Shown here one piece after another: positions 7,843-17,829 of a DNA stretch of 64,000 nt; the stretch's first letter is position 1; every line of letters begins with the position of its first letter. The notes below the pieces were generated by a model. That model was given only the letters and a program-made list of their open reading frames with translations, did not search any database and had not been told where the DNA came from. The translations under genes and the position numbers were made by a program. Source of the stretch: Confluentibacter sediminis (GTDB taxonomy: Bacteria; Bacteroidota; Bacteroidia; Flavobacteriales; Flavobacteriaceae); assembly GCF_003258355.1 (NCBI RefSeq), contig NZ_QKPO01000021.1:1-64000 (forward strand), given 5' to 3'.

Positions 7843-8120
7843 AAATTAAAGAAGAACTGAGTTAAAAGGTACAAGACATCTTGAACCAGTTTAGAAATAA
7901 AGTTCTCTGGGTATGGCTTTTCTGATTTTATAGTGGCAAATGCGTGTTTTGATAGTTTGTTGCAACCTAAAAAGTTTCAATTTCGACTATTCAAGATTAT
8001 TGGATTAACAATCGCAAAATATATGGTTATGTTAAATCCTCTACAGAGCATCTTTATATAAGTGAAAAAAAGTATATTTAAACTCGAAAATTATACAACA
8101 TAAACTAACTAAACAACATC

Positions 8121-9317
8121 ATGATTACCAAACATTTAATTGCAAACTTTCTACTAACTGTAGCATTAGGTACTACAGGGTATAGTCAGAACCATGCAGC
8201 ATCACAAAAAACATTAAAAGAGGCATACGCTGGGAAATTTCTCATAGGAACTTCCAATGATATGAGAGGACTTTCAGAAGCCGAGTTAACAAGTGTAAAA
8301 ACGCAATATGACATCAATACCCCAGAGAATTGCATGAAACCACAACCCATTCATCCATCGGAAGGTAAGTACAACTTCGATACTCCCGATGCCATGATTA
8401 AATGGTCTGAGGAACATGGTTTAAAGACTTGGGGACACACCCTAGTATGGCATTCACAAACAGCACCTTGGTTTTTTCAGGCAGAAAATCCAGAGGTTGA
8501 GGAAGCTGCTGAACGAGTAAGACGTCCCAGAGGGAATTGGGATCCTAATGCACCTCGTCCTTCTATGTCGGAAATGTGGCGTAACAGCATTAAAGGCGAC
8601 ATGGCAAGCCGCGACGTAGTACTTGAACGTCTTAAAAACCACATTATGACTGTTGCAGGGCGATACAAAGGAAAAGTTGTAGGCTGGGATGTTGTTAATG
8701 AATCCATTGAAGATGGTGGAGACGGTACTACAGAAAACCTAAGAGATTGGAGTTGGTATAAGGTTGTAGGGCCAGAAGTGCTTACCTTGGCATTCAAATG
8801 GGCGCACGAAGCTGATCCTAACGCGAAACTTTATTATAATGATTATAATATTGAGCAGGGTGCGGTTGAAAATAAAGGGAAACATGCCAGTTCAATGTTA
8901 CTGCTAAAACGCTTGATAGCTGAAGGGGCACCCATCACAGGTGTTGGGATTCAAGGCCATTGGCATTTAGATAGTAACCTTGCTGACATTGAAAAGGCCA
9001 TAGAGAACTACGCATCTCTTGGGCTAAGGGTATCTATTACAGAATTGGATGTAACGGCTACTGGGAATAATAGCGGTGCTTTTGGTGTAAATCAAGGCGA
9101 TAAAAAAATACCTGCAGAAAATTATCAAAAGCAAGCCGAGGTATATAAAGAATTGTTCAAGATTTTTATGCGTCATTCTGATGTTATCGATCGTGTTACT
9201 TTTTGGGGCATCAGCGATACCAGATCTTGGCGTAGAGGGCAGGATGCTCTTTTATTTGATGGGCAGTTACAGCCTAAACCAGCATTTCAAGCTGTTATTG
9301 AAGCTAGTTTGAATTGA
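8121..9317 (+). CDS. GH10 endo-1,4-beta-xylanase, secreted
   Basis: A 398-residue glycoside hydrolase family 10 enzyme with a signal peptide (about residues 1-22, ending GYSQ). The beta/alpha-barrel signatures are complete: WGHTLVWHSQTAPW near 104-117, acid/base Glu194 in GWDVVNESI, and nucleophile Glu309 in VSITELDV. The C-terminal barrel strand is present in RVTFWGISDTRSWR. It hydrolyses internal beta-1,4 bonds of xylan, outside the cytoplasm. No SusC/SusD or xylosidase is adjacent, so it is not part of a visible utilisation locus here. A terminator follows at 9371. Confidence 0.95.
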   Translation: MITKHLIANFLLTVALGTTGYSQNHAASQKTLKEAYAGKFLIGTSNDMRGLSEAELTSVKTQYDINTPENCMKPQPIHPSEGKYNFDTPDAMIKWSEEHGLKTWGHTLVWHSQTAPWFFQAENPEVEEAAERVRRPRGNWDPNAPRPSMSEMWRNSIKGDMASRDVVLERLKNHIMTVAGRYKGKVVGWDVVNESIEDGGDGTTENLRDWSWYKVVGPEVLTLAFKWAHEADPNAKLYYNDYNIEQGAVENKGKHASSMLLLKRLIAEGAPITGVGIQGHWHLDSNLADIEKAIENYASLGLRVSITELDVTATGNNSGAFGVNQGDKKIPAENYQKQAEVYKELFKIFMRHSDVIDRVTFWGISDTRSWRRGQDALLFDGQLQPKPAFQAVIEASLN

Positions 9318-9370
9318 ATATCAAATGATGGCAATGACTTAATAAACAATCGGTTACTATAAACTCTAAA

Positions 9371-9397
9371 ACTCCCGAAATCATTCGGGAGTTTTTT
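9371..9397 (+). terminator. Rho-independent terminator after the xylanase gene
   Basis: Stem actcccgaa/ttcgggagt with an atca loop, followed by tttttatttt. Confidence 0.85.
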
Positions 9398-9445
9398 ATT
9401 TTAAAAAACTGTAACTTTGGTTGATTGCAAAAAGAAACCTAAAAT

Positions 9446-10972
9446 ATGATAAATAACATCGAAAATATAGAATTGGAATATTTAACGCTTAACGATTATC
9501 AAGAGCTTAAAAGTGCCATGATTGAAGCGTATTCGTCTAATATGCCAGATTCTTATTGGAGGAAAGCACAAATAAAGTCCTTAATTGATAAATTTCCCGA
9601 AGGACAAGTTGTTATTAAAATAAATAACCAATTGGCCGGATGTGCCTTATCTATTATTGTAGACTATGATGATTTTAATGAGCAACATACCTACCAGCAA
9701 ATTACAGGAGATTATTCATTTAACACACATAGCAAAAACGGGAATGTACTATATGGTATTGATGTGTTTATTAAATCTGAATACCGTGGATTGCGTTTAG
9801 GAAGGCGACTTTACGATTATAGAAAAGATTTATGTGAAAAGCTAAACTTAAAAGGCATTGCTTTTGGTGGTAGAATGCCCAATTTTCATAAATATGCCGA
9901 CTCCATATCGCCCAAAGAGTATATTGAAAAAGTGAAACGTAAAGAAATTCATGATCCTGTTCTTAACTTTCAAATATCTAACGATTTTCATCCAACCAAA
10001 GTTTTAAAAGGCTATCTAGAAGGCGATGCCGCTTCTAATGAATTTGCTATTTTAATGGAATGGGATAACATTTATTACGAGAAACTTAATAAAAAAGTGA
10101 CTTCAAAGAAAACAGTGATTCGTTTAGGACTTATTCAATGGCAAATGCGTTTGTATAAAGATCTTGAAGAATTGATGCAACAAGCGGAATATTTTATCGA
10201 TGCCGTATCTGCATATCGTTCGGATTTTGCATTGTTCCCTGAATTTTTTAATGCACCATTAATGGCAGAAAATAATCACCTTTCTGAACCAGAAGCCATT
10301 AGGGAACTTGCCAAGCACACCCCTGAAATTGTACAACGATTTTCGAAATTGGCGATTTCATATAACATCAATGTCATTACAGGTAGTTTTCCAGAAATGA
10401 GAGACGATTTGTTGTACAATGTGGGTTATTTATGCAAAAGAGATGGTACCACAGAACGTTATGAAAAACTTCACGTTACCCCAGATGAAGCTAAAATTTG
10501 GGGAATGCAAGGTGGCACCGAATTAAGAACGTATGATACAGATTGTGGTAAGATAGGCATTCTGATATGTTATGATTCTGAATTCCCAGAATTAAGCAGG
10601 ATTCTAGCGGAAGATGGTATGGATATTTTATTCATTCCATTTTTGACAGATACCCAAAATGGTTATTCTAGAGTACGCCATTGCGCACAAGCCAGAGCTA
10701 TAGAAAATGAATGCTATGTGGCTATTGCAGGAAGTGTGGGGAATTTACCAAAGGTTCACAATATGGATATCCAATTTGCACAATCTATGGTATTTACACC
10801 ATGTGACTTTTCATTTCCTGCCAATGGTATAAAAGCGGAAGCAACTACCAATACCGAAATGATTTTAATTGCTGATGTCGATATAGATTTGCTTCGAGAA
10901 CTCAACCAATTTGGGAGTGTCCGTAATTTAAAAGATAGAAGAACAGATCTTTTTGAGTTGCGAAAACGTTAA
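9446..10972 (+). CDS. GNAT acetyltransferase-nitrilase (carbon-nitrogen hydrolase) fusion
   Basis: A 508-residue bifunctional protein. Residues about 1-215 form a GNAT N-acetyltransferase domain, with the acetyl-CoA loop in SEYRGLRLGRRLYD. Residues about 222-500 are a nitrilase-superfamily domain with the full triad Glu266 (LFPEFF), Lys341 (YEKLHV) and Cys375 (ILICYDSEFPE). Such fusions are widespread in Bacteroidetes and proteobacteria; the amide substrate is unknown. An AraC-type regulator starts 21 bp downstream on the same strand, so the two are probably cotranscribed. Confidence 0.9.
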   Translation: MINNIENIELEYLTLNDYQELKSAMIEAYSSNMPDSYWRKAQIKSLIDKFPEGQVVIKINNQLAGCALSIIVDYDDFNEQHTYQQITGDYSFNTHSKNGNVLYGIDVFIKSEYRGLRLGRRLYDYRKDLCEKLNLKGIAFGGRMPNFHKYADSISPKEYIEKVKRKEIHDPVLNFQISNDFHPTKVLKGYLEGDAASNEFAILMEWDNIYYEKLNKKVTSKKTVIRLGLIQWQMRLYKDLEELMQQAEYFIDAVSAYRSDFALFPEFFNAPLMAENNHLSEPEAIRELAKHTPEIVQRFSKLAISYNINVITGSFPEMRDDLLYNVGYLCKRDGTTERYEKLHVTPDEAKIWGMQGGTELRTYDTDCGKIGILICYDSEFPELSRILAEDGMDILFIPFLTDTQNGYSRVRHCAQARAIENECYVAIAGSVGNLPKVHNMDIQFAQSMVFTPCDFSFPANGIKAEATTNTEMILIADVDIDLLRELNQFGSVRNLKDRRTDLFELRKR

Positions 10973-10992
10973 AAGTTAAAATCTTAAAAAAC

Positions 10993-11904
10993 ATGATTTT
11001 AACTGAAAAAGACTATATAAAAAGAATAAATTCTGCTTTGGAATTTATTGATACTAATCTTGATCAAGATTTATCATTAGAATCCGTTTCTAAGATTGCC
11101 TGTTATTCACCATATCATTTCCATAGAATTTTTAAGGCTATTATTGGCGAACCACTTAATGTCTATATCATTAGGCTGCGTATTGAAAAAGCAGCCTCTG
11201 TTTTAATGCATAAAAAGGAGATGGATATTTCCAATCTTTTTCTTCAATATGGGTTTAACAGTCATTCGTCTTTTACCAGAGCGTTTAAAAAAATTTACGG
11301 CATAAGTCCTTCTGAATTTAAGAAACAAAGCAGTGATAAAAATAGCAAGATATGTAAAGTAGAAAGCAAGAATGGGCAACAAAATTTAATATTTGAAAAA
11401 TACATTTGCAGCATTAATAATCATTTAAATTGGATTGAAATGAATGCAAAAATAGAAATTAAAGACATGCCCAAAATGAATTTCGCCGCTATCTTACATA
11501 GGGGTGTGGATGGTTTAGAAAATACTTTTGAGCGACTTATTAAATGGGGAAATTCAAAAGGATTACTGGATAAGCCTGAAACTAAAGTAGGAAGGATTTT
11601 TCATGATAGTTTTAAAATAACGGCACCAGATAAATTGAGAATGAGTGTTAGTTTATTAACGCATGAAAATATAGTAGCGGAAGGTGAAATACATAAAATT
11701 AGTATAAATAAAAGTAAATGTATCGTGGGCCATTTTGAGGTGGCTCATAAGGATTTTGAAAAGTCTTGGCGTAGTTTGTTTATTTGGATGGCTGATAATG
11801 GATATAAAAAGGCAAATGAAAACCCCTTTGAGATATATCATAACGATTTTAGACAGCACCCAGAAGGTAAAGCTGTTGTAGATTTATATATTCCTATTGA
11901 ATAA
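10993..11904 (+). CDS. AraC-family regulator with GyrI-like effector-binding domain
   Basis: A 303-residue two-domain protein. The N-terminal AraC double HTH spans about residues 10-110 (YHFHRIFKAIIGEPL and SHSSFTRAFKKIYG are the two recognition segments). The C-terminal half, about 150-303, resembles the AraC effector-binding/GyrI small-molecule domain (KIEIKDMPKMNFAAILHRG; ending FEIYHNDFR, then VDLYIPIE). This order is that of SoxS/Rob/BltR-like multidrug-sensing regulators. It lies 21 bp behind the GNAT-nitrilase gene and ends at a bidirectional terminator. Confidence 0.9.
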   Translation: MILTEKDYIKRINSALEFIDTNLDQDLSLESVSKIACYSPYHFHRIFKAIIGEPLNVYIIRLRIEKAASVLMHKKEMDISNLFLQYGFNSHSSFTRAFKKIYGISPSEFKKQSSDKNSKICKVESKNGQQNLIFEKYICSINNHLNWIEMNAKIEIKDMPKMNFAAILHRGVDGLENTFERLIKWGNSKGLLDKPETKVGRIFHDSFKITAPDKLRMSVSLLTHENIVAEGEIHKISINKSKCIVGHFEVAHKDFEKSWRSLFIWMADNGYKKANENPFEIYHNDFRQHPEGKAVVDLYIPIE

Positions 11905-11921
11905 TATATTGATAAACAAAG

Positions 11922-11946
11922 ACCTCCCAATATTGGGAGGTTTTTG
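11922..11946. terminator. Bidirectional terminator between convergent genes
   Basis: A perfect 20-base palindrome, acctcccaat/attgggaggt at 11922-11941, is followed by ttttg on the plus strand and has an A-run on the other side. It can serve both the AraC gene and the converging lipoprotein gene. Confidence 0.85.
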
Positions 11947-11947
11947 T

Positions 11948-13135
11948 TTATCGTTTAATAGTGTAACCTGTGATAATCCGTTTTAGCTGAGCTTTTAAAT
12001 CTTCGCCTGTGTCGTAAATCATTTGTTCTTCGGTAGGGAAAGGAACGCTTCTTCGGTCTAAAAAAGGTAATAAATCGGTGTCCAAGGCGCGTTTATCACC
12101 TCTATAATTGGCATAAACATGTTCGAAAACAAATTCGCTGGTTACAGGAAATGCATCTTCCAATTGCTTGGTGTTTAAATTTATATATTCTACATTACCA
12201 GTTACTTGTACCGACTTAAATTGTTTGAATTCATAATATTCACAACGGATGGTTTTTATATTATCTACTTGAATGTTCTTTCCAAGACTATCTTTAACAA
12301 CATTTCCTTTTTGGTCCACTAAATTCTTTTTACCATCAACAATTTGCTTTTCCTTAATAATTTGGCGTTCTTTTATTTGCTCTGGAGATAAATTGATTTG
12401 CCTTAAATTCACCAACATATTGTAATCGTATTTTACATTATCTGCAGGAGTATTGTGGTAAACGGTCCATAAACTGTTTAGTCCGTAAGTGCTAAAATTC
12501 AATAAATCAGCTTCTAGCCGATTGGGTATAACTTTTTGTGTGTCGTTCCTCATATCCACAATAACAAAATCAGTTCCTTTTTGATGTGCTAATTCCATTA
12601 ATTGACGCACATCTTTGTAGTTAGGATTGATGTTTTCTATCTCTTGAAAATCGTCAAAAGCATATCTAAAATCCATTTTGTTATTAGATTTTAAAAGTGC
12701 AGATGCTTTGGTGTACATGTGTTGGGAGGCTTTGTCTTTATTGGCTATAATCTGACTTGAATAGTCTTTTAGATTAAACGTAACCTCTCTATTATTTATA
12801 TATAAAGGGAGTATAGGTTTAATACGTTCTTGTCGATTGTCTAAATCCACATACAGATCATATATTCTTATATAATTTTCTGGATTATTATCTTTTTTAA
12901 GATAATCGATGGTTTTTAAGTCGCGTTCGGTGGCTTTATTGAATGCATCTTCTAGCATCACTATAAAATCTGCTTTGCCTTTTTTGTCTTTATTGGTTCG
13001 TAATTTACCAATGGCATCGTTAATGGCTTGGTCATAATTTCCAGAACTTACAGCTTTTTCAATCTGTTTACTGGCGCTACAAGATAGTATAAGAATTAAA
13101 ACTATTGTAGAAAGTAATAATTTTTTCATACTCAA
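11948..13135 (-). CDS. Large lipoprotein of unknown function
   Basis: A 395-residue protein with a lipobox LILSCSAS in the first 25 residues, so it is an exported lipoprotein. The early region (AVSSGNYDQAINDAIGKL, then an aspartate/lysine-rich helical part) resembles one or two TPR-like helical hairpins; the later half is beta-rich. I do not know a named family, although similar proteins are common among Flavobacteriaceae. It stands alone, convergent with the AraC gene and 115 bp downstream of the fumarylacetoacetase start region. Confidence 0.75.
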   Translation of the reverse strand: MSMKKLLLSTIVLILILSCSASKQIEKAVSSGNYDQAINDAIGKLRTNKDKKGKADFIVMLEDAFNKATERDLKTIDYLKKDNNPENYIRIYDLYVDLDNRQERIKPILPLYINNREVTFNLKDYSSQIIANKDKASQHMYTKASALLKSNNKMDFRYAFDDFQEIENINPNYKDVRQLMELAHQKGTDFVIVDMRNDTQKVIPNRLEADLLNFSTYGLNSLWTVYHNTPADNVKYDYNMLVNLRQINLSPEQIKERQIIKEKQIVDGKKNLVDQKGNVVKDSLGKNIQVDNIKTIRCEYYEFKQFKSVQVTGNVEYINLNTKQLEDAFPVTSEFVFEHVYANYRGDKRALDTDLLPFLDRRSVPFPTEEQMIYDTGEDLKAQLKRIITGYTIKR

Positions 13136-13249
13136 TAAATTTGGTTACTTGATTAGGTTTTCAAATGTAGTGCCAAAATGTTTAAACACAGATAAGATCC
13201 TTATAAATCAGATTAAATGCATTTAATTCTATTAAATAGAAGTTTAATC

Positions 13250-14533
13250 TTATTTTTTTATAAAAACAGGAAGTAATTGAGAAGAGACTTCACCAAAGCC
13301 AATACGTGTACCATCTTTTTCACAATGACCGCGCATAATAACCGTATCAAAGTCGTTAATGAATTTACGTTCACTACCATCTTTCATTTTTATTGGTTTT
13401 TCACCGCCCCAAGTAAGTTCTAATAAAGAGCCATAAGAATCTGGTGTAGGACCTGAAATCGTACCGCTACCCATTAAATCACCCGCATTAATTGGGCAGC
13501 CATTTATGGTATGGTGTGCCAGTTGTTGAGACATATTCCAATACATGTGTTTGAAATTGGATTTACTTACAATAGTTTCTTTGGCATTTTTTGGTTGTAA
13601 AGCTACTTCTAAGTTAATATCAAAACTTTTTTTGCCACTATAATGTAAATAAGATAATTGAGGTTTAATTGGTTTTGGTCCTTCTACTCTAAAAGGTTCT
13701 AAGGCATCTAGGGTCACTATCCAAGGCGAAATAGAAGAAGCAAAGTTTTTAGATGAAAATGGCCCTAAAGGCAAATATTCCCATTTTTGAATGTCTCTAG
13801 CACTCCAATCGTTTAACATCACCAAACCAAATATATATTCTTCGGTTTCATCAGCAGGAATAGGCTCTCCCAAATCGTTCGCTACCGTTGTTATGAAAGC
13901 CATTTCTAATTCAAAATCGACAGCCTTTGAAGGTCCAAAAACAGGCTCGCTAGCACCATCTGGAAATGTTTGACCTTGCGGTCTGTAAACCGAAATTCCA
14001 GAAGGGATGATAGAGGAACTTCTTCCATGAGAAGCAACAGGAATATGTAACCAGTTTGGGAGTAAAGCATTATCAATATCCCTTATCATAGAGCCTATAT
14101 TGGTGGCGTGTTCTATACTGGAATGAAAATCTGTATAATCCCCAACTTGCACAGGTAATTGCATTTCTATTTCATCTAAGCGAAATAGTACAATTTCTTT
14201 ATGCTTCACATTATTTTTTAACGTGTTATTTTCAGCATCAAAAATTTGAGCAATTCTATTTCTTACGGCACGCCATGTTTTTCTGCCGTCAGCAATAAAA
14301 TCATTCAAGGTGTCTTGAAGAAAAATATCATCGGTTAAAGGAATATCATTAAAATAACCTAATTGATGCAGGGCTCCCAGATCGATAGCAGTATCACCAA
14401 TTCTAGTGCCAATCGTGATAATGTCATCGCGGGTAAGAAACACCCCAAAAGGAATGTTCTGAATAGGAAAATCAGAATTTTTATCGACGTGTAACCACGA
14501 TTTTCTATCTGGATTGTTAGCTGATAAGGGCAT
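13250..14533 (-). CDS. fahA: Fumarylacetoacetase
   Basis: A 427-residue homogentisate-pathway enzyme that splits 4-fumarylacetoacetate into fumarate and acetoacetate, the last step of tyrosine breakdown. The N-terminal SH3-like domain (about 1-120; FGVFLTRDD) precedes the FAH catalytic domain with FHSSIEHATNIG, FELEMAFI, LMLNDWSARDIQ-type and GSGTISGP segments. The length equals that of bacterial and eukaryotic FAH, unlike the short FAHD-type protein at 28365-28979. No other tyrosine-catabolic gene is adjacent. It is divergent from glyA. Confidence 0.95.
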   Translation of the reverse strand: MPLSANNPDRKSWLHVDKNSDFPIQNIPFGVFLTRDDIITIGTRIGDTAIDLGALHQLGYFNDIPLTDDIFLQDTLNDFIADGRKTWRAVRNRIAQIFDAENNTLKNNVKHKEIVLFRLDEIEMQLPVQVGDYTDFHSSIEHATNIGSMIRDIDNALLPNWLHIPVASHGRSSSIIPSGISVYRPQGQTFPDGASEPVFGPSKAVDFELEMAFITTVANDLGEPIPADETEEYIFGLVMLNDWSARDIQKWEYLPLGPFSSKNFASSISPWIVTLDALEPFRVEGPKPIKPQLSYLHYSGKKSFDINLEVALQPKNAKETIVSKSNFKHMYWNMSQQLAHHTINGCPINAGDLMGSGTISGPTPDSYGSLLELTWGGEKPIKMKDGSERKFINDFDTVIMRGHCEKDGTRIGFGEVSSQLLPVFIKK

Positions 14534-14693
14534 AACTGTTATTTAATTAGTGTTGTTTATACTATTCAAACCTACATATTTTTTTTTTCAATCTTGTTAA
14601 AAAAGTATAAAATATGATGAAAATTTATCGTTGATAAATTAGTTGAAAACTTCAAAGTAAATATATGTTTTTTCATGTATTTAACTAATCTAT

Positions 14694-14722
14694 TTGTTAT
14701 TTTTGCCGAATATTTAAATTTG
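14694..14722 (+). promoter_or_regulatory. Bacteroidetes-type promoter of glyA
   Basis: A TTG at 14694-14696, 18 bases, then TAAATTTG at 14715-14722 matches the Bacteroidetes -33/-7 pattern. A second -7-like box, TATTTTTG, lies at 14698-14705. Using the downstream box, the transcript would begin only a few bases before the ATG at 14734; the upstream box would leave a leader of about 20 bases. Confidence 0.45.
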
Positions 14723-14733
14723 AAACTATTTTT

Positions 14734-16008
14734 ATGCAACGCGACGAACAAATTTTTGAACTAATACAAGCTGAAAAAGAACGCCAATTACATGGTATAG
14801 AACTTATCGCATCAGAGAATTTTGTAAGCGAACAAGTTATGGAAGCTGCAGGTTCTGTGTTAACAAATAAGTATGCGGAAGGCTACCCAGGCAAACGTTA
14901 CTATGGGGGATGTGAAGTGGTTGATGAGGTAGAGCAAATTGCTATTGATAGAGCAAAAACCTTGTTTGGAGCAGACTATGTTAATGTACAACCTCACTCT
15001 GGAAGTCAGGCAAATACAGCAGTCTATCATGCGTGTTTAACTCCAGGTGATAAAATTTTAGGATTCGATTTGTCTCATGGAGGACATTTAACTCATGGGT
15101 CTCCGGTAAATTTTTCTGGAAAATTATACAATCCAGTGTTTTACGGCGTAGAGCAGGAGACAGGTGTTTTAAATTATGATAAAATTCAAGAAATAGCCAC
15201 TAAAGAACAACCAAAATTAATTATTGCCGGAGCTTCAGCATATTCTCGTGATATTGATTTTAAACGTTTTAGAGTTATAGCGGATAGCGTTGGAGCTATT
15301 TTAATGGCTGATATTTCGCATCCTGCAGGATTGATTGCTAAAGGTATTTTAAACGATCCAATGCCACATTGCCACATTGTGACCACTACGACGCATAAAA
15401 CCTTAAGAGGACCAAGAGGAGGGATGATTATGATGGGGAAAGATTTTGACAATCCATTTGGTATTACTCTAAAAGATGGTAGTTTACGTAAAATGTCATC
15501 GTTATTGGATTCTGCGGTGTTCCCAGGAAATCAAGGGGGACCATTAGAGCATATTATTGCTGCTAAAGCAATTGCTTTTGGAGAAGCTTTAACGGATGAA
15601 TTTTTACATTACCAATTACAAGTAAAACAAAATGCGGCTACTATGGCAAAAGCATTGGTTGCTAAAGGGTATGATATTATTTCTGGCGGAACAGATAACC
15701 ACTGTATGTTGATAGATTTACGAAATAAAGAGGTGTCTGGAAAAGATGCAGAACAAGCTTTGGTAAAAGCTGATATTACTGTAAATAAAAATATGGTTCC
15801 TTTTGATACACGTTCACCATTTGTAACATCGGGAATTCGTGTTGGTACAGCAGCGGTAACCACTAGAGGTTTAAAAGAAGCTGATATGATTGCGATTGTT
15901 GATTTGATTGATGAAGTGATTATGAATTATCAGGATGAAGCTGTTTTAGAAGCTGTCAGAGAAAAAGTAAACACTATGATGGCAGACAGACCTTTGTTTG
16001 TTGCTTAA
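14734..16008 (+). CDS. glyA: Serine hydroxymethyltransferase
   Basis: A 424-residue PLP enzyme that interconverts serine and glycine with tetrahydrofolate. All signature segments are present: [11 protein letters not shown], the YPGKRYYGG substrate loop, [15 protein letters not shown], and Lys222 in [15 protein letters not shown] as the Schiff-base lysine. Length and order match bacterial GlyA. It is a housekeeping gene ending at a strong terminator. Together with the threonine-to-glycine pair at 43138-45288, the window carries two glycine-producing routes. Confidence 0.97.
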   Translation: MQRDEQIFELIQAEKERQLHGIELIASENFVSEQVMEAAGSVLTNKYAEGYPGKRYYGGCEVVDEVEQIAIDRAKTLFGADYVNVQPHSGSQANTAVYHACLTPGDKILGFDLSHGGHLTHGSPVNFSGKLYNPVFYGVEQETGVLNYDKIQEIATKEQPKLIIAGASAYSRDIDFKRFRVIADSVGAILMADISHPAGLIAKGILNDPMPHCHIVTTTTHKTLRGPRGGMIMMGKDFDNPFGITLKDGSLRKMSSLLDSAVFPGNQGGPLEHIIAAKAIAFGEALTDEFLHYQLQVKQNAATMAKALVAKGYDIISGGTDNHCMLIDLRNKEVSGKDAEQALVKADITVNKNMVPFDTRSPFVTSGIRVGTAAVTTRGLKEADMIAIVDLIDEVIMNYQDEAVLEAVREKVNTMMADRPLFVA

Positions 16009-16030
16009 TGGCATTAAATAATATAGAAAC

Positions 16031-16061
16031 AAAAAAATCCTGCTTTAAGCAGGATTTTTTT
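16031..16061 (+). terminator. Rho-independent terminator after glyA
   Basis: Stem aaaaatcctgctt/aagcaggattttt, followed by ttgtt. An almost identical hairpin follows the esterase gene at 18865-18893. Confidence 0.9.
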
Positions 16062-16086
16062 GTTAAAGTAGATATATAAAATGTCA

Positions 16087-16962
16087 TCAAAAATATTTTT
16101 TACGAAAATCCAAAGGAGTCATGCCGGTCTTTGATTTGAAGAACTTTGAAAAATAAGGGTAATCGGAGAATTCTAGGGTATAGGCAATATTGGCTAAATT
16201 ATCGTGAGAGTGTACAATCAATCTTTTTGCTTCTAGCATGATTCTTTCGGAAATTAATTGGCTTGTCGTTTTATTTATTGTTTTTTTTACAACTCTATTA
16301 AGATGTTTGGTGGTGATGCTTAACTTGTCAGCATAAAATTTCGGTAATTTTTCTTTATGAAAATGCATGTTGATTAAGGTTTCTAGATTTTCAAGTATAT
16401 TGGAATAGCTTGGGGAATAAAGTTTTTCTAAATTAATATCAACCGTATAAGCTCTTGTTAATTCTATATAAATATTGTTTAGCAAGTTTACTAATTTTAA
16501 CTCTCTTAAAAGGTTGTTCTGTAGATATTCGGTATAAGCTTCGTGAAACTTAACATTTAATTCGCTTAGTTTTTCAGGGGTTAATTCCAATACAGGCGGA
16601 TTTTGATACGAATAAAAAAAAGGAAACGAATGGAGTGTATGCTCTAAAAATTTTAGCTCATAAAATTCTTGAGAATGAAAAAAGATAAACCCTTCCGGTT
16701 TTGTTTCAAATTTCCAAAAATGTGTTTGACCAGGTTTTAAAAAAAATACCTTTCCTGGGTGTATGTTGTAAGAATTAAAATCAATTTCATGGGTTCCTGT
16801 GCCTTCGGTGAAGAGGACACATAAATAGAAATTATGACTATGTGGTTTGTTTATTAGATGCTTGTTGAGTTGGATATGGTTTGAAAAAGAATTTATATAC
16901 ACCTCCTGAAGAGGAATAGACTCTTTAAATTGATTAATATTTAAAACTGGAATTTTTAGCAT
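16087..16962 (-). CDS. AraC-family regulator with N-terminal cupin-like domain
   Basis: A 291-residue regulator. The first ~150 residues form a cupin/AraC-binding-like beta domain (KPHSHNFYLCVLF, then PGKVFFLKPGQTH). The last ~100 residues hold the AraC HTH pair (ITTKHLNRVVKKT and YFSKFFKSKTGMTPLDFRKKY). It probably responds to a small ligand. It is divergent from the DUF983 gene and convergent with glyA. The target is unknown. Confidence 0.85.
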   Translation of the reverse strand: MLKIPVLNINQFKESIPLQEVYINSFSNHIQLNKHLINKPHSHNFYLCVLFTEGTGTHEIDFNSYNIHPGKVFFLKPGQTHFWKFETKPEGFIFFHSQEFYELKFLEHTLHSFPFFYSYQNPPVLELTPEKLSELNVKFHEAYTEYLQNNLLRELKLVNLLNNIYIELTRAYTVDINLEKLYSPSYSNILENLETLINMHFHKEKLPKFYADKLSITTKHLNRVVKKTINKTTSQLISERIMLEAKRLIVHSHDNLANIAYTLEFSDYPYFSKFFKSKTGMTPLDFRKKYF

Positions 16963-17022
16963 ATGTCCTAAAAGTACAAAAAAGTGCGCATATGTTATAG
17001 GGAAAAAAGTTATTTACAGTCT

Positions 17023-17030
17023 TAATTTTG
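17023..17030 (+). promoter_or_regulatory. -7 promoter box for the DUF983 gene
   Basis: TAATTTTG fits TAnnTTTG and sits 22 bp before the ATG at 17052. This supports 17052 as the start, because the upstream TTG at 17028 would lie inside the promoter box. No clear -33 element is seen. Confidence 0.4.
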
Positions 17031-17051
17031 CAGCATGATAAATACTGCCTT

Positions 17052-17411
17052 ATGAGTAAAGTTATTGATGCCTTGAATTGTAAATGTCCGAATTGTAAAG
17101 AAGGAAATATTTTTAACAGTCGTGGGAATGTCCTATTATTTAACATTCCTAAAATGAACGCTAATTGTCCAATATGTCATTATAAATTTGAAAGAGAAAC
17201 GGGATTCTTTTTTGGAGCCATGTTTGTGAGTTATGCCCTTGCGGCGGCACAAATGATAACAAGTCTTGTGGTATTTTGGCTTTTTATTGATTTATCACCT
17301 ATGAGGGTGTTTGCCATTATAGCTGTGATAGCCGTTGTGTTAAGTACAACGAATTTTAAATTGTCAAGATCTATTTGGATATATTTGTTTTACAAAGATA
17401 AAGTGGGTTAA
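17052..17411 (+). CDS. DUF983 family membrane protein
   Basis: A 119-residue protein with an N-terminal zinc-ribbon-like pair of CxxC motifs (CKCPNCKEG near residue 10; CPICHYKF near 40), followed by two membrane segments (about 58-80 and 85-107). This is the DUF983 layout found across Bacteroidetes and alphaproteobacteria. No function is established. The start at 17052 was chosen because the first CxxC then falls at the family's usual position. It is divergent from the AraC gene at 16087. Confidence 0.85.
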   Translation: MSKVIDALNCKCPNCKEGNIFNSRGNVLLFNIPKMNANCPICHYKFERETGFFFGAMFVSYALAAAQMITSLVVFWLFIDLSPMRVFAIIAVIAVVLSTTNFKLSRSIWIYLFYKDKVG

Positions 17412-17829
17412 TTTTTTTTAATCCAGATCAATAAAGTGTGTGGGTGTTAGTGTGAAAAACAGCCCGATCGGAAAGCTGCACAACGAAGACCACGGAATCC
17501 GCATTTGCCAGAAAGCTGCTGTTTAGCCAGTGATTTTATGTATCAAAATATTAGGCGGGAACGTCTCTTTAGACAGCTTGATTATTCTGATAATCAAAAT
17601 GTAATGATTAGTGTCGGCGGAAAGAATAAAGTACTTGACAACATCTATATAATATGGTTTTGGCTTACAAATAAGCAGAAATTATATGTATATTCGCCTT
17701 GTATAGAAAGGAAAGATGTCTGGCAAAGGCTCGCATAAATTTATACGCTGTAATAAAAAGCGAACATCGGTTGTCTAAAACTTATAAAATAACAAGAAAT
17801 AATCCAGAATCATTTAAAAATCATAAACG
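17412..17829. other. Gene-poor 418-bp interval with hairpins
   Basis: A reading frame at 17505-17738 gives a 77-residue peptide with no family resemblance, and I do not believe it is coding. The stretch holds a perfect 8-bp hairpin, ttgattat/ataatcaa, at 17578-17597, and two copies of gaaagctgc within 60 bp. Its composition is less AT-rich than that of the neighbouring intergenic DNA. It may be a decayed gene or a degenerate mobile spacer. Nothing more can be supported. Confidence 0.35.

Noticed and set aside
17505-17738. 77-residue ORF between the DUF983 and esterase genes
   Set aside because: No family resemblance, poor start context and odd composition; the interval looks non-coding or decayed.
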